Shown here in pieces: positions 20,567-32,460 of a stretch of 64,000 nucleotides of DNA; within the stretch, counting starts at the first letter, position 1, and every line of letters begins with the position of its first letter. The notes under the pieces were generated by a model. The model did no database searches, had not been told where the DNA came from, and worked only from the letters and a program-made list of their open reading frames with translations. This stretch comes from Effrenium voratum (taxonomy: Eukaryota > Sar > Dinophyceae > Suessiales > Symbiodiniaceae). The stretch is from positions 598,480 through 662,479 of the forward strand of contig CAUJNA010002135.1 of NCBI GenBank assembly GCA_963377175.1, given 5' to 3'. The translations under genes and the position numbers were made by a program.

Positions 20567-20635
20567 CATAGGTGTCCTTGTTGGTGGTTTTGGTGGAACA
20601 AAAATGCCATCGATTTGCCCTAAAGGACACCTATG
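20567..20635 (+). repeat. Family K short TIR element
   Basis: Starts CATAGGTGTCCTTGTTGG and ends CCCTAAAGGACACCTATG, giving 13-bp inverted ends. The element is 69 bp long. Confidence 0.75.
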
Positions 20636-21111
20636 TTCACTGGTCTTTGGGCTTTTTGAGGGTACCTGGACACCTTTCAGGAAGCGGCCCGATGTATGTG
20701 GCGACATGGTGGCTGCATGCTTCATTAAACCCCTGGGTCCTTGTGTAGCTTCGGTTTGGAAGGAAACCATCAAAGACGCTAGGTGTATATATATATATAT
20801 AGTTATATATTCCTTGTAGGGTATGATTTTTTAGGCAGAAAGGCATGTCGACTCCCAAAGCACTAAAAATGAGAGGCCGTCGGGTCTGTGCTCGTCGGCT
20901 TTGCCTTTGCCGAAGCAAGTTTCCCTTCAGAAAAGCTGGAGCTGCGCAACGGGTCGAGGGTGTCAAATGAAGTTGTGTCGTCAACACATAAATATACATG
21001 TGTGCAGGCTTGTTATATTACATACATATGGCAGGAGTTGCAATTTCCCATTAAGAAACCAAGACGTGAACATCCGGATCTGGCGCTTACGAAATGTGAG
21101 AGCCCGAGCTC

Positions 21112-21905
<794 letters not shown>

Positions 21906-22165
21906 TTGTTTGTTGTTGTGCATGTGCGGTGTGTGCAGGGGAGGAGAGCCTCGGCTCATGAATGCAAAGATGAGGCCACAACGCAGGATCCCGGGAAGCG
22001 GCCCGGGGCCCCGAGCTGTTTGGGTTGTTTGCTTGATTTCTTGCTTGTTTGTAGCTAGAGTCTCCGTGACGCTTAAAAGATGCGGTCATTGCCCAATTGG
22101 ATTGCTTTTGTTGCTTTGTTTGGTTTGTTTGCCTGCTTTCGCTGTTTGTTTGTTTGTTTGCTTGC

Positions 22166-22174
22166 TTTTGTTGT

Positions 22175-22237
<63 letters not shown>

Positions 22238-22250
22238 ATTGATTGATTGT
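22166..22250. repeat. (TTGC)n then (TTGA)n tetranucleotide repeat
   Basis: About 15 TTGC units followed by TTGATTGATTGATTG, with TTTG-rich sequence before it. It is separated from the GT tract by about 260 bp of unique DNA. Confidence 0.95.
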
Positions 22251-22299
22251 TTGCTTATTCGGTTGGTTGCTGGTGGCCTAATGAGCATTGTCTTCACCC

Positions 22300-25200
22300 G
22301 GTCAAGTCACTTGGTTGGTAGGGTTGGACCCCTTACAATTGGACCAAAGTGAGTGGATTTCATCAGGTTGGAACCATGACCAGAGTTTTGACCACACAAC
22401 TGCGCCGAATTCAAGTTGGTGCATGCCAGAAACCTTTTTGTGGGGAGGGTCCACTCAAGCGAAGCAAAGCGAGTAATTCATCCCTACTTTTTGTTGGTAT
22501 GTCATTTCGTCTCAGCTGCCTATGTCCGCCTGATTCAAGCTCAGCATGTAGGTCCTCTGACATGAATCCCCACGAATCACCCATGCCCACCAATGGCTCG
22601 TGCCCGTGTCAAGCGTTGGATTTGCCAAATTTACGGATCCCACGACTTGCGGTTATTGCGGTCCTGGATCCCATGAGGATTGCGACCCTTGGAAGGATTC
22701 ACCACGATCCAGATATGGCTGTGGGTCAAAATTACACCACCAGGGGACCGCAGGTTCTAGTCCGTGTCAGAATTCAGCTCACTTTCGAGGTCGTGCCAGG
22801 AGTGGCAGTTTTCTAGACTGGCTCGCAGGGGTTGTTGCAAATGATTGTCAGCTGTTCTTTCCCAATGAATTTAAAGGGCTGCCCAGCAGTTTGGGCCATC
22901 GTGTTCCAGACACTTGGAGGTTGCACTTCAAACAGGCGGGAGGGAATTTATTCTGCGTCCATGTCTTCGCCAAAAAAGCGCGCCTGCGAGGCTTTGTCTT
23001 GTTTGGTGTCAGCGACTTGTTTATTGTGCCCTGCATGTGAGTGTTTATCTTGTTGTGCCTTTGGTTTCACCTCATGATACGTTTCAGGTTTGCTTTCTGT
23101 TGTTCAGTCTATTTGTTGGTTCACGTTTGCGAATTGTGTTTGGGATTCATGGTGCATGATTTTATGTTCAATTTGTTCAACGGGTCTGAGTCAACTTATG
23201 TATTTGTGTGTTTTTCCTGTTTGGCTTAGGTGGAGGGCCATTCATATCCGCGACCTTCCAATGTCTCCATGTCATTGAACATGTTCGCCCGGCGTTGGGA
23301 TCTTGGTTTGGTTTCTGTTTTGGAAAGCTAATTGGCCACATTAACAGAAGAGAGGCGTGATTTTTGCTTTACGATTGTGACTAAATATAGCTTTACCGTG
23401 CCCCTGACAAGCCCAGTTCTAATTGTTCAGGCCCTCATATTCCCATGGGAAATGGAGGGTTACTTACCAAATGTCCAGGTCGGATTGGGCAAGATGTCGC
23501 TGTATGTTGAATGTATTTTTTTCACGAGGTCAAAAGCAACATCAGGAAGAGCAACATCCATGGCTCCAAATCCTACCAGTTCCTCAAAGACACCCGTTCC
23601 GTTTGCTTTACTTGAGGCACTGCGGGTCACCTCGGAAGCGGAGGCCGGGCGACGAATCGAATCGAATAGCCAGGGCTTGGAAGAGGCAGGCGACCCTTCG
23701 TCGTTGTTAGATTTTGTTTGGTTGGACCAGCCTGTGGTGACAAGCACAAGGACAAGGGTTCCCAAAACCAACTAGTCAGGGCCCTTGCAGAGCGCCCTTA
23801 AGTTTTTCATTGGGTTTGCAAGCAATCCCAAGCAAGCTCATGATCATGGATTCTGAGCCACTTGGATTGTCGAAAAATGCCAAGGCCAAATGAAGCCCAA
23901 GCCAAAGTTGTGGGTGCTTTCGGTCCCTGCCTGAGGACCACCCCTGGCTCAGAAGCAGGTTTTCACTTTCCAAGTTTCTGAACCAAACATGCTTGTTGTG
24001 GTCATCTTGCTGGCAAACGAGTTTGCACTTTGACCGCTCCACTCCTTCACATCGGCAAGGGCCCGGGCCAGCCAGAAATGGGTTCGGCATGCCGACATTT
24101 GGATTTTGTTTGCGGTTTCTTGAGTGGACCCCTTTAAATTCAGTATGTGTGGCCTTTTTTTTTTTTTTTCGGGTGGTGTGGGATGGCCTCTCTTGAGACA
24201 CATCCTACACCGCAATGACCAGGTTGACGGAAGCAAACGTGCATACGTTTTGGGCGCTTCTGATTTTCTGCCATGGCAACTCAAGGCAGCTCGGCTTTTT
24301 TTTGTTTCGGGCTCTTTGATTGCAAGTGAGACGTATTTCCAGGGTTTGACGCCATCATTTAGCATGCGAAGCTCCAAGACAAATGCGACTGACCACCAGA
24401 AAAAGAACAAACAAAAACATATCCAACAATTCAATGCCCCGGGTTTCGGGGAAGCTTTCGGTGCGGTTTCGAAAGCGGTAGAGGATTTCTCAACTTTCCA
24501 CAGTGGCTTTCTGCTGGGCATTGGCCGAAGGTGCTGTCGAAGCCTCTGTACAGGGCTGGAGCCTCGCTTGACCTGTGCTTGAAGGGTTAAGCAGAACTTC
24601 TTTGAATTGGGTGTGGGTCAAAATTTAAACCACCAGGATAATTATGGACCGCAGGTTGTAGTTCAAGCTTCCATTTCTGCAGGGTTCCATGTTGGGTACA
24701 TATTTTTGACCCATGGCCAAGTGTTACTTTTCTACCTGGTTCTCAGCTGGGAATGAGGGAATGACCCCTATAAAGCATTTTGTAAGGTTTATTTTAAGGG
24801 AGTCCACAGGTTCATTTCCAAAATCCTGGGTCATTGCCTACGGAGCACCAGCAAGTGTTCGGCCTTGCATGAAGCGGGTGCTGAGGAGTTAGACATTGCC
24901 TCTTGGATCTTGGGGACCAACACTTGTTCTCTTCCCTGGGTAAACAACAGAAATCGATAACTGGAGATATGAGTCTGTAGCTTCTTTTTCTTTCCAGGGG
25001 GCTTAAGGAGATGGATGATACGCCTTAAGGCTTTGTGGTGGGGTGGGGGGGGTGAAGACTTGGCCAATAGCACGATCGAGTCCACCCATTAAGGGTTGTT
25101 TAGTGGGAGGTGGCCGATTCTTTAGTGGGGGTCTTTAATTCCGATGTGGGAAGGAAGCTTTATGTTTGGGGAGATGGTTGTGGACAAATGGGTTTGTCGC

Positions 25201-25776
25201 AAGGGAAGGTCGTAGCCCTAAATGGTCCTTAATGATTTCCCACTAAGTATGCTTCACTGTTGGCACATGTTTAGTTTGTGCTGCTCTTGGTTATGTTCAA
25301 TTTTCGTAGGGGCTACTTAAAATGGCTCTTGTTGCTACCATGCCGTGGGTTGGAACGAATGACTCACTGTGTCCAATGCAGCGCTCTCCGGGAAACTCAG
25401 CAGCTTCAGCACGGCGGCCCTGGGGCTCTGTGAGGGAGAGCCGAACCACACGGAGAGGGTGTGTGAGTGTGAGTGCTGGCGGGTTTCTTTTGGGTTGCTT
25501 TAAAACCAAACCCAGAGGGAAACGCCACATTGTGCGGGGCATCCACGTGAAAATCCAGCACCTCCGAGAAACGTCAGGGCCAAGTTTGGGCCACATGGGT
25601 TCCAATTGGGAGGATTTGAAGGTGTCGTGACATGTCACGCGCCAACGCCCATTCGGCTGACCCAAGACACCGAGGCCCCGATGCAAGCAACCAGGGAAAC
25701 CATCTTGTGTTTGGGTGACCCCCGAAATGGCAGATGTTCCTTTTTGGTTTCTCTTTAAAACCCAAAGGTAGCCTCA
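22300..25776. other. No gene recognised: possible scattered exon fragments
   Basis: Coding-like short frames occur at 22600-22700 (TTCGYCGPGSHEDCDPW) and 24204-24340 (VDGSKRAYVLGASDFLPWQL), but without splice partners. Family E-like pieces (GTGTGGGTCAAAATTTAAAC at about 24611 and TTTTTGACCCATGGCCAAG at about 24703) bound a degraded copy. Confidence 0.35.
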
Positions 25777-25778
25777 TA

Positions 25779-25895
25779 ACAGGGCTCCCTATATTTCCCC
25801 TTTTGGTGGTTTTAGACATCGCCTTTTGGGTCAATTTAAACGGACCCTCCTTTTTGGTGGGGTGATGATTCAAGGGGAAGTATAGGGAGCCCTGT
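25779..25895. repeat. Foldback element with 24-bp inverted arms
   Basis: The arms are 25779-25802 (ACAGGGCTCCCTATATTTCC...) and 25872-25895 (...AGTATAGGGAGCCCTGT). They pair over 24 bp with one mismatch around a spacer of about 69 bp. Confidence 0.8.
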
Positions 25896-25916
25896 CATAA
25901 AGACACCCCCATGTAA

Positions 25917-26004
25917 GATTGCAAAACCTAGAGCTAGGCAGCCTGGTTACCTACTATGGTGATTGCAAAACCTAGAGCTAGGCAGCCTGGTTACCTACTA
26001 TGGT
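25917..26004. repeat. Perfect 44-bp tandem duplication
   Basis: Units 25917-25960 and 25961-26004 are identical (GATTGCAAAACCTAGAGCTA...). It lies directly upstream of a candidate exon. Confidence 0.97.
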
Positions 26005-26031
26005 CGCTAGAAGCACTCGCAAGAAGCTCAG

Positions 26032-26106
26032 GTCGTGAATGAGTGGAACTTCCGCAACGACAACGGCAAGACCTTGGTGCGGAGGAACTCGGATGATTCC
26101 ACAAGC
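26032..26106 (+). CDS. Possible exon, unrecognised
   Basis: After GAAGCTCAG the sequence reads VVNEWNFRNDNGKTLVRRNS then DDSTS and meets GTTTAG. The codons have the GC-rich third positions seen in the proven exons. A family A element and another exon candidate follow at 26283 and 26394. No family recognised. Confidence 0.4.
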
Positions 26107-26282
26107 GTTTAGATGTTCAAAGTTTGGGGCAGGCTGATGAGCCAATGGGTCCCCTGTTGCCCAGAATATTTTTGGTGTTGGGTTTGGTTCGAGGGGAATC
26201 ATCAGATTCCGAAAGAAGGAGGTACCAAGGACCGACCCTTTGGGTGGCTTTTCATTGAAGCTGCACACGGTTAGATCCCTTG

Positions 26283-26393
26283 CTCCGGTAGTGCCCTTTT
26301 GCCCCTTTTTTGGGGGAGGGCTCCCCTACTAAAAATAGACTACAGAGAAAAGTTGGTACCCTTATTCTAAGCTCTCAAATCTCGAGGACCTAG
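26283..26393 (+). repeat. Family A element ending at a candidate exon
   Basis: Begins about CTCCGGTAGTGCCC, carries GGCTCCCCTACTAAAAATAG and ends AATCTCGAGGACCTAG. The terminal AG abuts the candidate exon at 26394, as if serving as its acceptor. Confidence 0.75.
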
Positions 26394-26511
26394 TCGGAAG
26401 AGATCGGCGGTTTACCTTTCCCAGTACTTCAATCCGGGGTTCATCCAAACCACGTCCGGTGCCTGGCGCGGATTTGCGCTCCACGGTGTCCAGCAACGTA
26501 CTAACGGCAAA
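26394..26511 (+). CDS. Possible exon behind a family A element, unrecognised
   Basis: Reads RKRSAVYLSQYFNPGFIQTT then SGAWRGFALHGVQQRTNGK and ends at a GT donor (GTAGGA at 26512). A second frame, in phase with the 26032 exon, is also open to a TAA (SEEIGGLPFPVLQSGVHPNH...). Frame is therefore unsettled. No family recognised. Confidence 0.4.
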
Positions 26512-26519
26512 GTAGGATC

Positions 26520-28710
26520 ACGTTGAATGGGCCGCAGCTGGGCAACCAGGCATAATTTGTTGAGATGCAACTGCATCCTGAACAATATATGTCCGAATAA
26601 TAATGATAACACATCGGTGCTGATATTGCACCAATTTCATATAGTATACTATCCATTATTTTTTATAGTTCATGAATATCACATCAAGTACTCTTGCAAT
26701 TGGTGTTGGTGTTGAACCAAAAAAAGCACTTGACGTTATTGTAAAAGGCTGGGGGGAAGGGAGCGCAACTAAGGTTTGATGAGAGCTAACTTGGGCGATA
26801 ATGAGCGATAAAACTGCGAGGTGACTATGAAGCTCAAATTTACACAGACAACCATCGGGATCGGTATTTCCTTTGTGGCTATCCTTCTGGTGTTTCTTCT
26901 CTTACTTCGGTCCTGGGAGTTTGTCACTGGCCCTTAGCTTGTTTTTCTCTTCCAGTGGATTTTCAGGCATCCACTCTCCCAAATATGAGTTTCACCTGCT
27001 AGGTCGAGATTTCTCAGCTGCCATCCTCAAGCCGCTTGTACAAGCCGCCAATTTGCCTCAAGCCAGCTGCTTTTTCCACTAGGCCCGAGGCTTTGAATGG
27101 CTCCGGTTGGTTTGGGGCAGCTTACAGGGAGGGCTCAACAGATTCGGTTTCAGGAGGTTCCGGCTGTCGGGAATACCCGGGCTTATCCCGTTCCAGGTCC
27201 AAACAGATCAGACATGTTGAGGTAAAAAGGTACATGGATAGTTTGGGGATGTTGCAAAACACCACTGGAACCTCGGATCCCCCGAAAATAGGCTTGCTTG
27301 GGTGTTGACACCACGTCAGGCAAGTGAGTTGATAGCTATGGATATATGGGGGCGATCGCCCGAGTTACCAACCAGTTCCCATGGTTCTGCTTAAATTGGG
27401 TAGCAGCTGTGGCTCAAGAATGGTTACATATGGGTTGCCCTTCGATTGGGGATGGGATTTCCTCCCCCGGAGATTCCCGAGCCGAGCCAAAAAACGCCGG
27501 AGGACCATGCGGGACTTCGTTCAGCGCCAAGCTCAGAGCACTCGGGGGTTGGGAGGTGAGGCTCGACGCTCGACGCTGGAGGTGGGGATCTAAAAGGACC
27601 TTTTTGAACTGGCATGATGCTGACAAACAATTGGGTGGAAGGGGTGGAAGGGGTGGAAGGGGTGGAAGGGGTGGAAGTGGTTACAACCAGTTTCCAATAT
27701 TGTACCGTATGTTGTTGAGGTTGAAGTTTTTTTTGGGGAGGGGGGGGGGGGGGTTAAAGGGAAACATCACCGACACCCAGTTGTTGAACTGGGTCAGCTG
27801 CAGTTTGTCCTTGAGACCAGGTGAAGCAACCTGCATTCATTCTGCGGGGAGGGACCAACGGCAGGTTGTTTACCCAGCCTAACGTTAGGTGTTATAGCGT
27901 GTCAGTCAGGAACTCTGCTGGGCTCAGTGAGGATGAGGCCTTGAGCCATACAACTTGGCTCCCAGCCATTCCCTTAGCTTTTCAGGGTTTGGGGGGGGGG
28001 GGCGTCCATTTAACCCACTAGCAGTTATTGTTGTTAGCAGAGGATCTGAGGACAGCCAAGAAAACTTGGATGGACTTCCCGTATTCTTTCTGAGGATGCT
28101 TCTTTTCAGTAAATTGCAAACAACATACAAATTTGGGCAAAGCCCTTGGCTGCTTGCTTGGATCTTTGGACTTCAACCTTTTTGGAAACAGTTGATTTTC
28201 ACAAAACAGTGACACAAAAGGGGACTTCAACCGTTTTGGAAACCTTTTGGAGCCACAAAACAGTGAACACCTATTAGAGGGGTCGGCTGCAACCGACAGC
28301 CTGAATGGATGGTATCGCCCGCTGCCCGCTTCGTTGGTTTTTTGGGGGGGCGACCGCTTGTTCGGCGGTAAAGGAAACCAACAGGAGATTGAGCCCAGCC
28401 ATTTTGGGTCCCTTTAAAAGAAACACCCAGGTTGGTTCCCTTGCAGTTGCATGCATTGCTGGCAGTTGAACCTGGGTTTACAATTCACTAATTGACCCCC
28501 TCCTTTTGATCAGTCGGGGAGAGGTCCCGTTTTAAAGATTCTTCGCTTGCCGGGGAGCTGGGTTTGTCCTGGACATGAAGACCGACCTCTCTGATTTTCT
28601 GCACCTCTGGATCTCTATGCACTTATGTCAAGTGTACCGATCCAGGAGCAAACGGAATTCCTGCATGAAGGTGCTTTACTGGGGGAGGAGTAGTACAGGG
28701 TCAAGTATGA
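26520..28710. other. Mostly non-coding, with repeats and doubtful exons
   Basis: Holds a 9-bp G-rich repeat (GGTGGAAGG x 5) at 27633-27679, a family C copy at 27952-28060, poly-G runs at 27740 and 27992, and a coding-like stretch ending at a GT donor near 27585 (MRDFVQRQAQSTRGLGGEAR). An SL-like string lies at 27401-27418. Confidence 0.4.
27952..28060 (+). repeat. Family C element, diverged
   Basis: CTTGGCTCCCAGCCATTCCC at the start, GTCCATTTAACCCACTAGCA in the middle, and GAGGATCTGAGGACAGCC at the end. A poly-G run interrupts it. Confidence 0.6.
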
Positions 28711-28823
28711 TTATTTTGGTGCATTTTGCTTGGATGTTAGGACTTTAACTTTTTGCCAACTAATGGGTTTTCCATTAAACCACTAAAGATAAACTTTTAG
28801 CAGGGGAGCAGAAAGCAACCGAG
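28711..28823 (+). repeat. Family B introner-like element, near consensus
   Basis: TTTTGGTGCATTTTGCTTGG, ATGTTAGGACTTTAACTTTT, TGCCAACTAATGGGTTTTCC to AGCAGAAAGCAACCGAG. Ends in AG directly before a short open exon with a stop. Confidence 0.85.
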
Positions 28824-28865
28824 GATTGGTACCGCATCTATTGCTGTGACGCTCGCAAGCGGTAG
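28824..28865 (+). CDS. Possible terminal exon after a family B element
   Basis: Directly after the ACCGAG end the sequence reads DWYRIYCCDARKR and a TAG. The position relative to the element is the same as in the desaturase gene, where a family B element is an intron. Short and not recognised; it may close the gene whose candidate exons lie at 26-27 kb. Confidence 0.35.
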   Translation, partial: DWYRIYCCDARKR

Positions 28866-29240
28866 TGTTCATGACTGGGTTTTAGTGCCGGCGAACGGCA
28901 CTTTATTTTCTTGACAGCCCGTCACCAGTTTGGACTGTTCAGTTTCCTTGGGGAATGCGAACTGCAACAGTAACCGGAGTGAGGGTGTCTTCTGTTTCTG
29001 ATACTAAACATGTGTTTACGTACACACCTCTACACATATACCTGCATACTTACACACATGCACACATTGATTTGCATAGCATGGCCAGTTTATGTCATAG
29101 GCCGGTGCTTTGGGCAAATTAAGGGGAATCTCTAATTAGGGCCGTACTTTGTTTTTTGTGGTCTCCATATATTTCACGGGGATTTAGAATTTGGCGCTTC
29201 CCCGTGGCCCGTGAGTTTTTGTTTTTGTTTTTTTGGCAGG

Positions 29241-29303
29241 ATGGGAACGGAGATCCCGGACCTGCCGGCCGCCCTAACGGAGGCGAGATGGTCCGAGTCT
29301 TCC
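29241..29303 (+). CDS. Possible first exon of an unrecognised gene
   Basis: A long T/pyrimidine tract ending TTTTTTGGCAG (29229-29239) is followed at once by ATG, opening MGTEIPDLPAALTEARWSES. This is the layout of a trans-splicing (spliced-leader) acceptor or a normal 3' splice site. The exon end is uncertain; GT at 29291 (after GCGAGATG) is one option. Confidence 0.35.
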
Positions 29304-29947
29304 GGATTTGGAGTTTGGAAATGGCTCGTTTCCTTGCGATCGGTGCGAGTTGCAGGGAGTGAGAAATGGAATGACCCCTAGAAAACCACCCAACTTGTGG
29401 TTTCCTTTAAGGAGATCCCTGGGTTCATTCCCACGTTCCCTACTGAGCTCCAGCATTCCTTTTGATTCTCCTTTAGAACCAAACCAGGGGTACCTCAGAC
29501 AGTTCATGTACTATACCGAGACTTGACTCATTTGGAGAGTGGGGAAACGTTGCATGGATTGTGGAGGTATATGCGGTCTGGTGAATTTGTGCAGTAGCCT
29601 ATGGTGAACTTGGGGACATGACATGGTGGACTCACTAAATCTTCCGCGAAATCCAGGGGCTTCACTCATTTTCCCAGGCCCTAGAGGGCCTTCCGAGCCC
29701 TTGCGCTTGCGGCCTGCTTGTGGGTGGGTTGTGTGGGCAGAACATGCACATATTCTATTGCATACTGGTGTTGGTATGTCTTTTGTTTTGGCTAATCTTT
29801 GCTAGGTTCTGCTGCATATATAGATATGATATTATGATCAGAATACACATGCGTATACATATATATATATATATATATGTGTTTTGGTTCATTGGTTTCG
29901 TATATTTTCCGAATGGAGCTACAAACATCATTACATGTTTTTGGCAG

Positions 29948-30003
29948 GCAGCAGACGAGGAGAACCGGAAAATCATGAAGGCGCAGTCTGGGTGTTTGGG
30001 GTA
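29948..30003 (+). CDS. Possible exon, unrecognised
   Basis: After TTTTTGGCAG the sequence reads AADEENRKIMKAQSGCLG and TAG. It is either a terminal exon or it ends at the GT donor at 29992. It may belong with the start at 29241. Confidence 0.35.
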
Positions 30004-30102
30004 GGCCGGCCAGGGCGGTTTGCGGTCTCAGGATGCACTTGTCACACTGCACTAGGGTGATTGTAGATGGCTCGGTTGTTTTGGACACCTTCACATGGAC
30101 AC

Positions 30103-30205
30103 CATAGGTGTCCTTCTTGGTTGGTTGAAACATGGCCCTGGTTGACCTGGTGCGTCAATAATATGCATCAGCTAGGCCATCTCTTGTCCTAAAAGGACAC
30201 CTATG
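30103..30205 (+). repeat. Family K TIR element
   Basis: CATAGGTGTCCTTCTTGG at one end and CTAAAAGGACACCTATG at the other, with CCTGGTTGACCTGGTG inside, as in the 54.0-kb copy. Confidence 0.75.
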
Positions 30206-30330
30206 ATCCTTATGTAAGCAAATCATAGCCCACCAACGAGTCTTCCTGCAAATGACGCTTTGCCGCGGTTTGAGAGAAGACGCCGGGTGAGAACCAGACC
30301 TTGATTTCGACAGGGGCTGGTTTTCAAATC

Positions 30331-30454
30331 CTAGGTCCCCCAGTGGTGCCCTTCTCTCCCCTTTTTTTGGTTGGGAGGATTCCCCTACTATTTTAGACTA
30401 CAGAGAAAAAAATCGGATACCCTTATTCTAACCTCTCAAATCTGGAGGAACTAG
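30331..30454 (+). repeat. Family A TIR element, full length
   Basis: CTAGGTCCCCCAGTGGTGCC to CTCAAATCTGGAGGAACTAG. The core TAGACTACAGAGAAAAAAAT is well kept. Confidence 0.85.
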
Positions 30455-30670
30455 AATCTGTTTCATGACCTCTTTTGGTCCAAAACGAATCGCTGGGATC
30501 TGACCACCTTTTTTGAGTTTTTCCTGGTTGGGTTCCCTCACTTAGTCATGGCCGCAAAAAGGTTAAGCTTTTTTGGTGGACAACTGAGTGACAATCACGA
30601 AGTCTTCTGTGGGACCTGTGCGTGAGAGTACTTGCAATCCTGGTCGCGGAACGTACTAAAGGACTGAATA

Positions 30671-30765
30671 CTTGGTGGTTGCCAGCCATCCCCTTCGCCT
30701 TCTAGGTTTTAGGGTTTAGTGGGCTTCCACCATACCACGACAAGTTAAACTTGTAGTAGGGCATT
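30671..30765 (+). repeat. Family C element, diverged
   Basis: CTTGGTGGTTGCCAGCCATC, then TTTTAGGGTTTAGTGGGCTT and a degenerate AGTTAAACTTGTAGTAGGGC end. Confidence 0.6.
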
Positions 30766-31017
30766 TAAGAATGTTTCTTATGTGGGCGTGTCTTTTTAGA
30801 GCCCCTGTCCCCCCCCCCCCCCCCCCCCGCCCCCAAGTTGGCGGTTGTCCTTTTAGTTTTCCTGAACCACCAAAGCAGGGGTACCTTCCAAAAAGGACGA
30901 GCCACCCATGTAAGCATCCCTCCGTGCAGAAGCATGAACCTGTTCTGGTGTGCCTCTCTGACAAAAAGAGAGGCAGCAGCAAGGCCTCTTTGAGACTTCC
31001 TGGGCGAGTCTATGCTA

Positions 31018-31135
31018 AACTGCTATTGGGTTGGATCTTTCGACTAAGTTTTTGGGAAATCAAGTTGGGTTTTCCACTAACCCCCCCCCCACAAAGTTGT
31101 CCACTTTTTGCCGGGGGGGTCAACAGCAACCAAGT
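31018..31135 (+). repeat. Family H element
   Basis: AACTGCTATTGGGTTGGATC, GGGTTTTCCACTAAC and GGGGGTCAACAGCAACCAAG. Related to the pair at 35.7-35.96 kb. Confidence 0.65.
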
Positions 31136-31269
31136 ATATGGGGACGAAGTATGGAACATCTTGCTTCCCGCATTCCGGTTCCTCAGGCTTTTGTAGGTGT
31201 GGGTTAACCCACTAGAGTCAAGCCAGTGATAAGAATATCGTTGGCGTGGGTCGGGCCAAGTGAACAATA

Positions 31270-31338
31270 TTCTTAAGCAAATGGAAGGATTTCAGTACAT
31301 AACGGTCCTGTACTGAAATCCTTCCACTTGTTCAAGAA
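31270..31338. repeat. Compact hairpin (17-bp perfect, about 30-bp extended arms)
   Basis: GGAAGGATTTCAGTACA (31283-31299) and its exact complement (31309-31325) surround a 9-nt loop. Pairing extends outward to about 30 bp with three mismatches. Confidence 0.9.
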
Positions 31339-32297
31339 CCACTGTTGGTGTTTTCCCCTTCCCGGTTTTAAAGAGAATCTGCTGGAAATATGCTGCTTGC
31401 TCCAGTGGTCGAAAAGGCTGGAAGAATCTCATTGGCTCCCGGACCCGAAGGGACCAGAAGCTTTGGATCCCACCGTGAGGCTTTGGGCAAAGAGGACCGA
31501 ACGACGGGCACCGGGGGACCGGGGGACCCATGTGGTTGGGTCTGTCGAAAATGGGGACGAGATGGGTGGTGTTCTTTTCGGTTCCCTTAAAAAACAAAAA
31601 GAGAAAGGGCTTGCTTGGCTTGTTTGATGATGATTTAGTTTTATAGTATGGTTCTGTTGATTGTTGGTAGGCTGCGAACACAAAGTTCGCTACCATACAT
31701 ATCAATACCTTTCCCGACTTAGCTTCCCTTGTGAGCCTTTGCCTTTGCCGTTTCTTCATGTACCAGGTCAATCAGCAGAAGGGCAAATGTGTTTTGATCA
31801 AAGTTAGAAACTTGTGCACATGGCCGGTTTTATTTCCGATTCAGGGTCGTCCTTTGTAGACTGCCTGAATTTGGCAAGATGTTTGAGCTTTGATCTAAAA
31901 GTGGTAACCATCCCTATTGGAGGCATTGCGCGCAAACTTGTCAGAGGCAATGACCACCCTAAACCCTGTACTGCTGGTTGCATGTCTAGATAGTGCACTG
32001 ATGATTGACGGGGACCCCCTCAACAGTGGTTGGTGCTACATCCCTACCTAAATGATGACAAAAGGGTCCCAGATAGAAACTAAATCCCACGGATTGTGTT
32101 TATTGCTTCAGTTGGTGGGTTCAGTGGGAACCAACCCCAAGAATCATGTTCTGACCTGGTTGGTTGGCTTTTGAGAATCCCTTTTTGAGGCAGCGCAAGA
32201 TATCGGGGCCCCAAAGCCCCTCTATTTGGGGGTCTCCTCCAAATCTATTTTATTTGTATAGATTAAGCATGAAACAGAATCGGAACAAGCATTTTCT

Positions 32298-32460
32298 GTG
32301 TACCTAGTCTTGGGTCGCCAAGTCATGCGAGATTCAATCACCGATGCCTTTCGTGACGCTTTTAGGTTCCGTTCGCTTCCTACCTGGTGTGGGCCTGTAG
32401 AAAGGCTTATGGACCTGTGCGCCATGCGTCCCGATTATCAAGCTGGTTGCATACCACATG
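32298..32460 (+). CDS. Possible exon, unrecognised
   Basis: An open stretch reads YLVLGRQVMRDSITDAFRDA then FRFRSLPTWCGPVERLMDL and CAMRPDYQAGC. The amino-acid mix looks like a real helical protein segment. The stretch 32560-32680 after a poly-C run is also open (RLAASMFRLPAAADPQKTAT). No family recognised. Confidence 0.3.

Noticed and set aside
28396..28407. AGCCATTTTGG, matching the middle of the spliced leader
   Set aside because: The following bases diverge, and CCATTTTGGG-like strings are common in family E elements; chance is likely.
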